A stretch of 64,000 nucleotides of DNA from Plectosphaerella cucumerina (lineage: Eukaryota; Ascomycota; Sordariomycetes; Glomerellales; Plectosphaerellaceae). Shown here piece by piece: positions 1 to 10,466 of this stretch. The stretch is from positions 5,952,001 to 6,016,000 of the forward strand of contig JAGPXD010000002.1 of the NCBI GenBank assembly GCA_020746995.1. The letters are read 5' to 3'. The notes under the pieces are model-generated. The model was given only the letters and a program-made list of their open reading frames with translations, was not told where the DNA came from and did no database searches. A program made the position numbers and the translations under genes. The stretch's first letter is position 1, and each line of letters opens with the position of its first letter.

Positions 1-1089
1 CAGATGTTATGCTTTACCCCTCAAACACGACAAATCTCCGTAGTCGACACTTGTTTTTCCGCTCCTCCATCACTCGTCGACTTCTCCCCGCCCCCTGAGC
101 GACCAGACTCTAGCGAAGGTGGCAAGCTGCTCGGCAACAACAGCTCGATTGGCCATTGATCGTCAAAATCAAATGCGGGGAGACACACCAAGCAGACCTC
201 AAGTACCGGCGACAGAACCTCTGATAGCTCGTCTGCAGGACGAAAGAGGCCTCGAGGAGCCCAGCTATGCCGCGTCGGGAAGGAGGCTGGCTGCAGCGAT
301 AAAGGCGCGTTGCGAGTGCAACACACCGGCTGACCGCCAAGATCCCACCCACCCCATTCAGGGGCTTCAGGAGGGCATGTCTGCGCGTGTTGCCCCCTGC
401 AGTTTGGCCCGCCAATCGCCCTGCGCTTCGCGGATGCTTTCCCGCTCCCGAATCAGTACCGACAGGCAAAGCGGGAGGTCGATCTACAGCCGCTATCTGA
501 AGACTTCCCGCGGCTTGCTTTGCCGAGGCTTTGGCGGGGTAGGTTGTTGATCCTCCGGTGATGGGCGACGGGAAGGTTAGGGGTTCTCACGGAGCTGGCC
601 TTGCAGACGTACCTTGTGATAGAGACTACGAATCAACCATGGGCGCTTTGTCAGGTCGAGCTCCTCCGTCGAATCCACGGACTTCTCCCGAAGCCCGACA
701 TCACCCACGTCTGGCAGACGCACCCATGCGGCTCCCGTCACGTCGGCGGCGCGTCGATGGGCCTCCAGAACCTTGATCCTACCCCGGAGCCCGCTGGCGA
801 CTCTATGTCCTTCCTATTGCGGTCCACGTCCGGCATCGCCAAGACGCGACGTGGTGTGGTGGCCGCGGAGCATGGTGATGGAGGCGTGGCATCGTCGGAG
901 GGGTCCGTCGACGATCACATCGCTGCTCGAGGCCAAGAACACACTGAGCCCAAGAAGGCGAGTGCTCTCGCAAGTATAAAAGCCCGGCTATCACGACATC
1001 TTCTCCATGCTGCTACACTCTCTATCCCGAGACATCATCAAGCCTCATTCCTCAAGTCCCTCTCCATCTCCGGTCTAGCCCTCGTCATC
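1..1089. other. Upstream region of the deuterolysin gene, no supported gene
   Basis: I see no convincing coding region. Several overlapping open frames exist on both strands, but none has a recognisable product or fungal-style splice structure. The 3' end carries a TATA-like box and a pyrimidine-rich leader (TCATTCCTCAAGTCCC type) before the protease start, so it is best read as promoter and 5' UTR. Confidence 0.6.
975..982 (+). promoter_or_regulatory. TATA-like box of the deuterolysin gene
   Basis: The octamer TATAAAAG lies about 108-115 bases before the protease ATG, a normal distance for a strongly induced fungal secreted-enzyme gene. It is called from sequence only. Confidence 0.5.
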
Positions 1090-2392
1090 ATGAAGTTCAT
1101 CATCGGTGCCTCCCTCCTCGCCTCCCTGGCCAGCGCCGCCTCGGTCGACCTGGCCAAGCGCGAGACGCCCCTCGACCTCACCCTCGAGCTCGTCGGTAAC
1201 ACCGCCGTCCGCGCCAGCGTCACCAACTCTGGCAGCGAGCCCCTGCGCGTGCTCAAGACTGGCTCCATCCTCGACAACCTCGAGGTCGAGAAGAGCGAGG
1301 TCTTCTCTGGCTGTGAGTGTCCACCGTGGTCCCCTAACCTACTCTCATACTAACATGCACAAAGCCGAGAAGGTCGACTTCGACGGTGTCCGTGTCTGGC
1401 TCGATATCGACTCCCTGACCGAGGAGAACTTCCAGACCATCGCCGCAGGCGAGACCGTCGTCGTCGAGTTCGACATTGCCCTCGACCACGATCTCAGCTC
1501 CGGCGGTGAGTTCGACATCTCCTCGGCCGGCGCCCTCTCCTACGCCGAGGCCGACTCGCTCACCCTCGCCGGCTCCGCTGGCTTCCGCTCCAACGTGGTC
1601 CACGCCACCGTTGACGGCGAGGCCGCCGCCAAGGTCCGCCGTGACTACCACGAGGCCCTCGCCCGCCGCGCGGTCGTCCAGAGCGACTGCACCGGAACCC
1701 GCCGCACCCAGACTATTAACGGTCTGTCTAACTGCGCCGCTATGGCCCGCGCCGCCGCTACCGCTGCCTCATCCGGCCCGGCTGCTCGTATGACCGAGTT
1801 CTTCAAGTCGTCCACGGCCGCTACCCGCTCCACCGTCTCCGGCGTCTTTAACCGTATCGCCTCCGAGTGCGGCTCCAGCACCTCGGGCGTGTCCCGCCAG
1901 TTCTGCACCGACGTCTACCCCGGCGGCGCCTGCAGCGGCGGCACCGTTGCCTACACGTATGTTCCTCGCCGCATCTACCCGAGAGCTCTTCCATAGGGAG
2001 TAAGCGTACATAGACAAAGACTAAACCTGCTGCTATAGTGTCCCCGCCCAGAGCTACATGGTCAACTGCCCTACCTGGTTCAACAACTACGCCGCCACCA
2101 GCTCCGCCTGCCGCGGCAACAGCCAGGCCTCCATCACCCTTCACGAGGCTACCCAGTGAGTACACCGAGAACTACCTCGACAGGCCCGACTGACCCCTCC
2201 AAGCCTGAGCCAGATCCGCGGAACCTCCGACTACTCGTGCTACGGCTACACCTGCGTCCGCAGCCTGTCTGCCGCCCAGAACATCAACCACGCCGATACC
2301 TACCACTACTTCGCCCAGGGTAAGTTCAGCACATTCAAGTCGACTTGAATGGCCATGACTAATGATGAATAGCTGTCCGCGCCAACTGCTAA
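1090..2392 (+). CDS. Secreted deuterolysin-type zinc metalloprotease (M35)
   Basis: This is a secreted neutral protease of the deuterolysin/aspzincin family. Five exons are inferred: 1090-1312, 1365-1956, 2039-2155, 2204-2319 and 2373-2392, giving 355 residues, the normal prepro length. It begins with a signal peptide (MKFIIGASLLASLASAAS), followed by a propeptide with Lys-Arg near residues 18-19 and a dibasic Arg-Arg region near the mature N-terminus. The zinc motif HEATH is at residues 307-311 and is split by the third intron. The third-ligand motif GTSDYSCYGY follows about ten residues later, as expected for aspzincins. The C-terminus, AVRANC, is typical, with a final Cys for a disulfide. 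It is the first of several secreted enzymes in the left third of the window. The family call is secure; only exact splice edges could shift. Confidence 0.93.
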
Positions 2393-2988
2393 GTACTGGA
2401 TGACATTGGGCAGAGCCAATGGATTGAGAGGAGTGATCCAGGACGGGACTTGATGATGACCATGTTTCAGCGAGAAGGAGTCTAGGGGTGAAGGGGGCCA
2501 CATGACTGTGGATTTATGACGAATACACGATGTTGGACTTGTGACGTCCAAGTCTTGCCAATCCAGTGATGCATGTGTTTACGACAAGCTTCGATGCTCG
2601 GGTTCAGCTGAAAGATCGAGTTGAGTCAGAGACATGAGGGTGACTTGACCACCTGCAACTGATCGACTGAGGTGAACGAAGAAGACCTATCTCCAAAGCC
2701 TGGCATCACTTAAAAAAGTCCGAAGTAGAAAATGCTTCGAGCGCAGAGATGGCATCGACATTGAATTTACATCCTTTGTCTGAGAAAGGGTCATGGTGGA
2801 TGATGTCTTGTTGAAGTCGTTTGAGTTCTGCTGCAATGTGTATATACTGTGATGTTTCCGTGTGCGAGCCAAGTAGGATATGCATGAAATGGAACGGCGG
2901 CTTGGGGTCCTAAGAAAGCACTGAACTTTCCAGAAGATGTACGCAGCTCAAACAGAACGCTAGATCGAGGTACGGAACCAAGTATTGA
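2393..2988. other. Intergenic, between convergent genes
   Basis: This holds the 3' flanks of the protease and the convergent membrane-protein gene. I see no coding signal. The sequence is AT-richer than the genes on both sides. Confidence 0.6.
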
Positions 2989-3842
2989 TCAGGCCCCCTC
3001 GGCATCAGCCGGCCAGAAGGCCCAGGCGGCAACCATGAACAACTTCAAGATCGAGGCCAGCCACAGAGCCCCCGCAATGCCGACCTTGCTGTGCGCGAAG
3101 AGACCACCACCAACGGCCCCAACAACAAGCATGAGCGGTGCCACGACTCTGCGGTTCCGCTCCGCATTGCGGCCCTTGAAGAGATCGGCGTCGCCAAAGA
3201 GATCAGTGTAGATGCTCGTCAGTACGACGCTGGTCAGGGCGTTGTACTTCAGGGCGCGGCTGGTGACGGCCTGACCGCAACTCTGGAAGGCGATGAGGGC
3301 GATGGGCACGAGCACGTTCCATGACAGATCGTTGCCGCCGGCGCCTTGGTGAGCGGGTGCAAAGGTCAAGAGGCAGGCGGCGGCCACGCACAGGGCAAAC
3401 TGGAAGGTGAAAGAGGCCACGAGAACCCAGCGGCGGCGGGGCGAGAAGTAGCGGTGGAAACGGCTGAAGGCAAAGGCGCCGAGGCAGAAGGAGGCGAGGG
3501 AGACGAGGGACTTTATCCAGCGGGTCGACTCGCGGGGGGCGGCGATGCCGAGGCCGATGTAGACAGTATTTCCTGCGGAGGTTAGTGGCGGACATGAAGA
3601 AGCTCGGGCTTGAACCTACCCGTCTGCATGGACACGAAGGAGCCCCAGGACGAGATGGAAGCGCTGTCGAGGAGACCCGTGATCATGTAGCAGGCCAGCA
3701 AGACCAGGTCAGCCCAGTCTCGACTGACATCTGCCGAGAGCTGGCGGCGGAGCGTCGCGAGGCCATTCCTGGTAGGCTTTGGAGGCCCCCCGAGAAGGGG
3801 CTGCTGCTCGCCAACGGCGGGATCATCTGTTCTGGAAGGCAT
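2989..3842 (-). CDS. DUF1275 (YoaK-like) integral membrane protein
   Basis: Two exons, 3620-3842 and 2989-3572, are joined by a 47-nt intron and give 268 residues. A polar N-terminus of about 40 residues (EQQPLLGG region) is followed by about six hydrophobic spans. The patterns LACYMITGLLDSASI near residue 50 and MQTGNTVYIGLG across the exon junction are characteristic of the YoaK/DUF1275 family, which is widespread in bacteria and fungi and has no settled function. The intron falls inside the conserved MQTGN motif, which supports the join. It is divergent from the oxalate decarboxylase gene across about 1.2 kb. Transport is a guess; nothing in the sequence names a substrate. Confidence 0.85.
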
Positions 3843-5052
3843 TTCTGGCGAAAAAAGTGTGGTGTTGTCGAGATGCTGAGGAACGGGAACTGAGATGTGA
3901 CGGGGGGGCAGAGCTCAACCTCCCACTTTCTCACTTTCTGGGGCTCAACTGCCGGCCGGGGGCGGGTTTGCGGGGTGCGTCGTGTAAATAAGAGGAGATG
4001 GAACGCCGCCAATGGTGCTTCGGCGATGGAGGCAGAAAAGGGGCAGACGGCCGCGGTCACATCGGTCGTGTTGCAGGAGGCGGATGCAGTGTCTGAGGTT
4101 TAGGTGGTGTGGGAGGAGAAAGGGAGAGGAGCGCGAAGGCTGCGTCAGCCCGAGGAGGTCCGAGATTCCTCCGCTGGGCTTTTTACGTTGCTTTGCACTG
4201 AGGTGCAGCAAACTCGAACCTGGCCGATGACGTGATGCCAGCCCTGTTTGGGTTGCCGCGCAGCCTGAGGGGGGCGCCAGTCGGCCGAGGGCCGGCTTGG
4301 TCCGCGGCGCTACGGGGGTTGCACTCCCCTGAAAGAGCACGATTGGACGCGCTGAGTGGTGGAAGCTCCAGGGGATGACCCCGCTGGAGCTGGGCAATCC
4401 TCCCCGCCGCGATGTCACCCCCACACCCACGCGCGGCCAGGCCTTGAGCTCCAGCTGTTCACTGCAGTCCATTCACACTGACCTCTGTAGGTGCAGCAGC
4501 GTTGCAGGAAGCTCCAGGTCATTCTGATGGATGCCGAGTCTCCACCGAGCCCCCCCGCCGTCGACGCGTTCATCCATCCGTCACAGCATCGGCATCTCAA
4601 CCGTCCACCCAGGAATGCGTCGTCCACCCCCTCTCCCCTCGCCGTCCGGCCAACCGCAGGCCCGGTCCGCGCGGAACAAACAGTCATCACCTAGGCATGT
4701 CCCTCGGACGAGGGCCGATCCAAAGCTTCACCATCGCTAGCGGTGCTACCCCCAGTCGGCTCTTCGGCACGCCAATGGCTCGCCCGCGTTGTGGCTGTTG
4801 GTTATCGATGGTGTGATCGGCGGACGCGCTGGGCGGATGAGTGTGTTGCGGGATGCTGAGCGAGCAGACGGATGGAACAGCTTAAAGCTGAGCTCCCCTC
4901 GCTGGCGTCCGAGTCGTGCGTTCTCCCAGATCTCGTCGTCATCCGGCACTCCCCTGAGTACCCTGAGTCTCCTCTCCCTCCATTTTGCTTCTCCCTGGCT
5001 TCTCGTTGAGATACAGTATCGTGAGATATCTACCCCGCGGCGGACTTCCACC
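3843..5052. other. Divergent promoter region
   Basis: These 1.2 kb separate the DUF1275 gene (minus) from the oxalate decarboxylase gene (plus). Open frames here are short, overlapping and on both strands. The last 100 bases before 5053 are pyrimidine-rich (CCCTGAGTCTCCTCTCCCTC type), a common fungal transcription-start context. Confidence 0.6.
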
Positions 5053-6465
5053 ATGCTCTTCCCCCAGCTTCCTCCCTCGGCGGCCGCTGCTCTGCTCGTC
5101 GCCTGGGCTGGCCTAACCGCCGCCGCGCCTCACCTCGACAGCCCTCGTCAGCGGCTGCTCAACGGCCTCCCGCTGCCGTCCAAGTACGGCGGCGGCAGCG
5201 GCAAGCCCTACACCCCTGGCCATCGCGACCCCCTCGACGGTGCCATCGACTCGGTCGGCGATGGCCTCGACCCTCTGCCGCACCGCAATGGCGAGGGCGC
5301 GTCGGTGCTGGGCCCCTGGAACCGCGACCGGTCCCGGCAGAACCCGGACCTCGTGCGGCCGCCCAGCACCGACCACGGCGACCTCAAGAACATGCGCTGG
5401 AGCTTCGCCGACTCGCACATCCGCATCGAGGAGGGCGGGTGGACGCGGCAGACGACGGTGCGCGAGCTGGCCACCAGCGTCGAGCTCGCCGGCGTCAACA
5501 TGCGCCTCGACAAGGGTGTCATCCGCGAGCTGCACTGGCACAAGGAGGCCGAGTGGGCATACGTCCTCGAGGGCAAGGTGCGTGTCACGGCCATCGACTA
5601 CGAGGGCGGCAACTTCATCGACGACGTCGAAAAGGGCGACCTGTGGTACTTCCCCTCTGGTGTCCCCCACTCGCTCCAGGGTCTGGGCGAGAACGGCACT
5701 GAGTTCCTCCTCATCTTCGATGACGGCAGCTTCTCCGAGGAGTCGACCTTCATCCTGACCGACTGGCTCGCCCACACGCCGCGTTCCGTCATCGCCGAGA
5801 ACTTCAACCTCGCTCCCGAGGTCTTCGCCCACCTGCCCGAGAAGGAGAAGTACATCTTCCAAGGCTCGGTGCCGGGATCCATCGACGACGAGCGCCCAAA
5901 GGGCAAGCACGTCAAGAAGAGCAAGCTCAACTTCACGCACAAGATGCTCGCGCAAGAGCCCGAGATCACGTCCGGCGGCGAGGTGCGCATCACCGACTCG
6001 CGCAACTTCCCCCTCTCCAAGACGGTGGCCGCCGCCCACCTGACCATCCAGCCGGGCTCGCTGCGCGAGATGCACTGGCACCCCAACGCCGACGAGTGGT
6101 CCTTCTTCATCCGCGGCCGGGCGCGCGTCACAATCTTCGCCGCCCAGGGTACCGCGCGCACCTTTGACTACCTCCCGGGCGACGTGGGCATCGTGCCCAA
6201 GAACATGGGCCACTTTGTCGAGAACATTGGCGACGAGCCGCTCGAGATGCTCGAGATCTTCCGCGCCGACGAATTCCGCGACTTTTCGCTGTTCCAATGG
6301 ATGGGCGAGACGCCCAAGCGGCTTGTCGTCGACCACCTCTTCGCGGGCGACGAGGAGAATGGCGAGAAGTTCTGGCAGGAGGTGCAGGATGCTAAGAAGG
6401 ACCCGGTGAAGAAGTTTGCGGGTGATGAGGAGGAGGAGGAGCGGGAGTCTGCGGATGAGCTGTAG
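5053..6465 (+). CDS. Secreted bicupin oxalate decarboxylase
   Basis: A single exon encodes 470 residues. The ATG at 5053 (context CCACCATGC) was preferred to the upstream in-frame start because it opens directly into a signal peptide ending near TAAA at residue 25. The first cupin has RELHWHKEAEW, with manganese ligands H161, H163 and E167, and H206 in GVPHSLQG. The second has REMHWHPNADEW, with H341, H343 and E348, and H387 in MGHFVENIG. The lid reads SFSEESTF, so the lid glutamate that separates decarboxylases from oxidases is present at E229; the usual SENST is SEEST here. The tail is acidic (DEEEEERES). The known reaction is oxalate to formate and CO2. Secretion suggests detoxifying oxalate outside the cell or controlling its pH effect. 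Confidence 0.93.
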   Translation: MLFPQLPPSAAAALLVAWAGLTAAAPHLDSPRQRLLNGLPLPSKYGGGSGKPYTPGHRDPLDGAIDSVGDGLDPLPHRNGEGASVLGPWNRDRSRQNPDLVRPPSTDHGDLKNMRWSFADSHIRIEEGGWTRQTTVRELATSVELAGVNMRLDKGVIRELHWHKEAEWAYVLEGKVRVTAIDYEGGNFIDDVEKGDLWYFPSGVPHSLQGLGENGTEFLLIFDDGSFSEESTFILTDWLAHTPRSVIAENFNLAPEVFAHLPEKEKYIFQGSVPGSIDDERPKGKHVKKSKLNFTHKMLAQEPEITSGGEVRITDSRNFPLSKTVAAAHLTIQPGSLREMHWHPNADEWSFFIRGRARVTIFAAQGTARTFDYLPGDVGIVPKNMGHFVENIGDEPLEMLEIFRADEFRDFSLFQWMGETPKRLVVDHLFAGDEENGEKFWQEVQDAKKDPVKKFAGDEEEEERESADEL

Positions 6466-6685
6466 GCAGGCCTATTTGGATACCTTACCTCACCTTTGTA
6501 GTAGTACACATACTGAATGAGACACGGCCGGATTGATCATGTATTTTTGAATTCGTGTTAAGGGAGACAAGCATCTGCCGAAGATGGAGAGGGTCCAGCA
6601 GGTGTACGTACTGCTTGACTTGCCCTCTCTGTGAAACAACATAGCCCCCGCCTCCACTCCGTCTTCCACAAGCCAATGGCTAGCA

Positions 6686-6779
6686 TCCCTGGTGGCCCAG
6701 CTGGTTAAGGCGTCCGACTGTTACTGCTCTTGAGCGGCTGCATATCGGGAGATCGACAGTTCGATCCTGTCTCGGGGAG
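6686..6779 (+). tRNA. tRNA-Asn (GTT) with an intron
   Basis: The acceptor arms TCCCTGG and TCGGGGA pair with two wobbles, and the D arm GCC...GGC, T arm GACAG/CTGTC with loop TTCGATC and discriminator G are all present. The anticodon stem TCCGA pairs with TCGGG. The loop reads CTGTTA, then about 20 bases of intron after position 37, then A, giving mature CTGTTAA with anticodon GTT. A T-rich run follows at about 6780, as for a Pol III terminator. Type is fairly certain; the intron edges could shift by one base. Confidence 0.82.
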
Positions 6780-6786
6780 TTCTTTT
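6780..6786 (+). terminator. Pol III T-run after tRNA-Asn
   Basis: TTCTTTTTG directly follows the tRNA 3' end, as expected for RNA polymerase III termination. Confidence 0.5.
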
Positions 6787-7006
6787 TGTGGTCTTGGCTA
6801 AGACACAGCCCTTAGACCTTCTTTTTGACTAATGTTGGCTAACAACACACTTCACAGCCATTCTCACATCGGGCTTCTAATTCAGCTTCAAGACACTCTG
6901 TTGTGATTGTCATTTTTGTATTCGGTAAGGTCGTACGCATCTAGAGCCGCGACAGTCACCAAGTTTTCAGATCCACTGGGATAACTCAGTGTGTTAGCAT
7001 CCTGCT

Positions 7007-7078
7007 TCTCCGATCGTATAGTGGCTAGTATGCCAGCTTGTCACGCTGGAGACCGGGGTTCAATTCCCCGTCGGAGAG
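7007..7078 (+). tRNA. tRNA-Asp (GTC)
   Basis: A perfect 7-bp acceptor stem (TCTCCGA with TCGGAGA), an anticodon arm CCAGC-TTGTCAC-GCTGG with anticodon GTC, and a T arm CGGGG-TTCAATT-CCCCG form an intron-less cloverleaf of 72 nt including the discriminator G. A T-run (CTTTTTTG) begins a few bases downstream. It has the same orientation as the tRNA-Asn gene 230 bp upstream. Confidence 0.95.
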
Positions 7079-7137
7079 TACTTTTTTGCCATTTCTCCCA
7101 CTACCACCCAACCATCGACACGCTCCCCTGACCTTCC

Positions 7138-8110
7138 CTAGTTCAGCTCGTGGGCCGACTTGATGGCCTTCGACTTGCCCGTGTCAATCACCACAGCCGG
7201 ATCCTCGGGCTTGCCGTCGCGGGTCACCTCATTGCCCCTTTTGGTCGTGATCGTGGTCCTGCACATTGTCAGCTTCGGCCTCAATCATCACCACCGCGCA
7301 CAGGAAAACTCACTTCTCCCCCTTGACGTCCAGCACCTCGCCCTCGGGGTTGCCGCTTCCCCACTTCCACGACACTGTGTCGCCCTTTTTTGGGCCCTTC
7401 GTCTTGGCATCGCCCTCATCCTCATCGGGATCCTCCTCGCTGACCTCCTCTTCAGCCTCCTCCTTGCTCTCACCGTTCTTTGCCTCGGCCTTGTCGTCGT
7501 CGTCCTTGGCCGCGGCGCCCTCACCCTGACGCGTCTCCCTCTTCTTGCTCGACCCGTTCTCCTCGCCAGTCTTCTTCCTCTTCTCGCCCGTCTTGGCCGA
7601 GTCGTCTTCGCCTTCGGCATCCTCGTCTTCGGCAGCCGCCTTCTCCTCGGTCGCATCCTCCTTGTCGGCCCCCTTGGTTTCGCCCTGCGCCTTGAGGAAA
7701 TCGTGGCCCCAGTTCTTCAGCGACGCGTACGACTTGGTCTTCTTGACCTCCTCCTCGGACTTTTCGCTGTTGCCCTTGGATTCCTGCGCGAGATGGCGCT
7801 TGCTGTAGGTCTGATCAGCCTAAGCCCATGACCGCCAGGCCAGCTCTCCTTACCAGTATGCCACCACCTTACGCATATGCTCAATCTGCTCCTCGGTGTA
7901 CTTATCGGCGTCTTTGTCGGGGTTCGCCTTCAGGATCTCCACAATCTTCCGTCCGCTGTCGTGGCCGACCGTCTCGCCATCACCCTCGGCATCATCCTTG
8001 GGCCATCCGGCGCTGTTCGAGTCTCCCGACTTGAGCCACTTCTCCAGCTCCTCGGCCGTCATGTTGACGAGCTCATTGAACTCGGTGATGACCTCTTCGC
8101 TGGGCTTCAT
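7138..8110 (-). CDS. DUF3140 plus DUF2945 (HVA1/TUDOR-type) protein
   Basis: Three exons, 7854-8110, 7314-7802 and 7138-7258, give 288 residues. The N-terminal part, residues 1-110 (MKPSEEVITEFNELVNMTAEELEKW, with CKRHLAQE across the first junction), matches the DUF3140 pattern. A linker from about 120 to 220 is packed with Glu, Asp and Lys and is surely disordered. The last 60 residues (KKGDTVSWKWGSGNPEGEV, then a VVIDTGKSKAIKSAHEL tail) match DUF2945, the hypervirulence-associated TUDOR-like fold. Both introns keep phase across conserved motifs. There is no signal peptide or membrane span, so it should be intracellular. Function is unknown; the charged linker and TUDOR-like fold suggest binding to nucleic acid or chromatin, which is inference only. 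Confidence 0.85.
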
Positions 8111-8630
8111 CTTGGCGTGTCAATGAGGTTCTGTCGGTCGGTGTTCCGGGTTTGTTTTGCAGTACAGAGATGTGCTGTGTCGCGTGATAGGTATCGTCAG
8201 CTTTGATAGCTCCAGGCAGCTCCCCGCAACCTGGGATCGCGAGCTATTTGAACCTGCATCACTGTGGCGCTCCCCCGTGGGCGGTCTACCCCTCGTTCCG
8301 GCGTACAAACTTCGCCGGATGCGTGGATCGAGACGCGTGCGGCGCCAGGCGTCATTGTGAATCGCCGGAATCGTGTCGTCATAGAGAGGCCCCCTGCACA
8401 AGTGGCTGCTCACTCCACGCTAGAGATCGACATGGCACGCGTTGCGCGTTTCTTTTTAAACATCAGCCGGACGCAATTGGGCAATCGGGGTAGCTCCATT
8501 CTCCAGGTTGCCTTCGCGTCGATGTGAGACACCGGTCGTGTTTACCGCCCTGGAGCCTGGAACGTTCTGCAAAGAGGTCTATTTGCTTGGGTGATTTCTA
8601 TGTGCGGGGGAATTATGATGCGACTCGTCT
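8111..8630. other. Intergenic between two minus-strand genes
   Basis: This is the promoter side of the DUF3140/DUF2945 gene and the 3' side of the lipocalin gene. I see no coding potential or RNA gene. Confidence 0.55.
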
Positions 8631-9380
8631 CTACGTGAACAGGCAGTCAGACTGGTCCGTCTTGACAACCTCCTCCAGGCTCGATCCCAGAAGTCCGGCC
8701 CTCTCAATCCATGCCTATGGGGATGTCAGTCATTGCTTGTGGGGATTGACAAGGCTAGCTCACATCAAGAACCTCTTCCTCAGGGTGCTGCTCACGGCTG
8801 AGTACGAAGAGGGTGGTGAAGTTGTTGGACTGGACCAGCGCAAAGTCGCCCGTGTAGTCTGCGAGCAATCAGCCTCACGTCTCCTGCAGGAACACCAACA
8901 CCACTCACCCTGCACGATGTAATTCGGGCCCGGGCAGTCCGGAGCCGGCTGGCCGGGGAACTGGACGCGGAAGACGCCCTTGGAGCCGTAGCCGGGATCG
9001 GCAGGGGCCGCAGTGCCGAGAATGTTGACGGCCCGCTGCTCGGCCTGGCAGGTGTTGTTGACCTGGACCGTGCCGTTGTCCTGCTCCGGGAGTTAGTACC
9101 TTATGGTGGGGGCCGGAGACGCATATGGGATGCATGTGCGACTCACGTTCAGCTCATATTCGGCAAAGATGCACTTGCAGCCGGCAGTGAAAGGAGCCAG
9201 GGTACCGGCGACCTGATACCAGCGGCCAAGGTAGGGCTCCAGCTGGAATCCGATGTCGCCCGTGGGGTAGAAGCACTTGCCGTCCCAAAGCGAGGGCACG
9301 GTGTTGGGGACTTCAGGGGTGTCCTGGCAGGTCGCCGTGGCCGCGGCGGCGAGCAGGGAGACGATGGCGAATGAGCGCAT
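8631..9380 (-). CDS. Secreted lipocalin family protein
   Basis: Four exons, 9147-9380, 8909-9080, 8764-8858 and 8631-8714, give 194 residues. A signal peptide of about 18 residues (MRSFAIVSLLAAAATAT) precedes the mature protein. The lipocalin GxW signature is EPYLGRWYQVAG (G52-W54). Further strand motifs follow: CKCIFAEYELN, DNGTVQVNNTC, the FRVQFP region, and NYIVQDYTGDFALVQS, whose YIVxxYxxxY-like order is typical of apolipoprotein-D/Blc lipocalins. The C-terminal helix is RAGLLGSSLEEVV. Lipocalins bind small hydrophobic ligands in a beta-barrel, and the Cys residues in the mature part suit a secreted, disulfide-bonded protein. The ligand cannot be read from sequence. The splice joins are all in phase and each falls inside a lipocalin motif. 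Confidence 0.85.
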
Positions 9381-10466
9381 GGCTTTTGGTTGCGGGCGTT
9401 TGAGAGTGATCGAATGGGTAGAATACAGCAATGTGTTGATGTCACGACTTGATGCTTCAAACACCTAGACTCTGGCTCTCCTTCTGGTGCCTCAAGTTCT
9501 TATACAGCCAAAGCCCCCCGACGCAACAGTTACTTCATAGACCAGACAAGCTCGAATACAACAGCGATGACAGCGCCAACCTCGCCTCGCACTTCACCAC
9601 GTACCGAAGTCCGAGGTGCGACGGGGCTTTTGCCTCTAGTTCAGGGAAACAGAACAAACACTCAGGTACGGCGCTGGAAATGGCCACGAGTGGTGACGAC
9701 ACGATTGCATCGGCACGGGTCCGCCAAGACGGTAGGCACCGCGCCAGCGCTGATCGTGCCCGAATTCAGGGGCAAACTGCCCGGGGTCCCAGTCTTTTCC
9801 CCGGCTGCTGCCCGGCGCAGACTCCGATCCAGCCCCCGCACCACCAACCACCCCAATCGGCTTTTAGGGGGACATCACCAGTGGGCAATTGAACCTAACA
9901 ATTCGGTAGACTGCAGATGGCAATCTCAAGTGATTTGATTCGGGAACTAGATAGTGCCTTGCAGATGAGCCGCTTTAAGGTACAGAATCAAAAGCTGTCG
10001 GCAGGCTAAAAAAAGAAAAAGACATACAACACCGGGGATTCGCTGGTCGTCACCGACCCAACTACTGATCCGGCGCTCACGAGTTTAACTAGGGGAGAGC
10101 GGACGGGATCCCGTGTTCTCTCGTGGCTATGGTCGTATGTGTTAGGAAACGATCTCGGCGGAAACATGACGCTTCCTTAACCAGGATCTGGGACGATGTA
10201 CGTACACTCCCAAACGTGGATCTCGAAGTCTGAGGCGCAAGCCTTCAAACGGGCACTGAGGTGAGTGCCCAGCAAGCCGTAGCGAACATGCCTGTTGACC
10301 AGTCAAACGTCTCCCCTTGAGACTTATAACTTGAACACGATGCTCAATTACAAAAGGAAGCCGTTGTTAAATCCCCTGAGAGCGAATATGTTGCTTCTTC
10401 AAAACTCTATTCACTGGGTATCTTGAAAATCTACAGTAATCTACAGAGGATTTGTTCAACCTTCTA
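9381..10466. other. Intergenic, no supported gene
   Basis: About 1.1 kb between the lipocalin start and the 3' end of the M43 protease. Open frames at 9449-9940 overlap in several frames without recognisable products. I see no RNA gene. Confidence 0.55.

Noticed and set aside
5113..6336. 407-residue minus-strand frame opposite the oxalate decarboxylase
   Set aside because: Antisense shadow with the usual Val/Glu/Leu/Gly bias; the plus strand carries clear cupin motifs.
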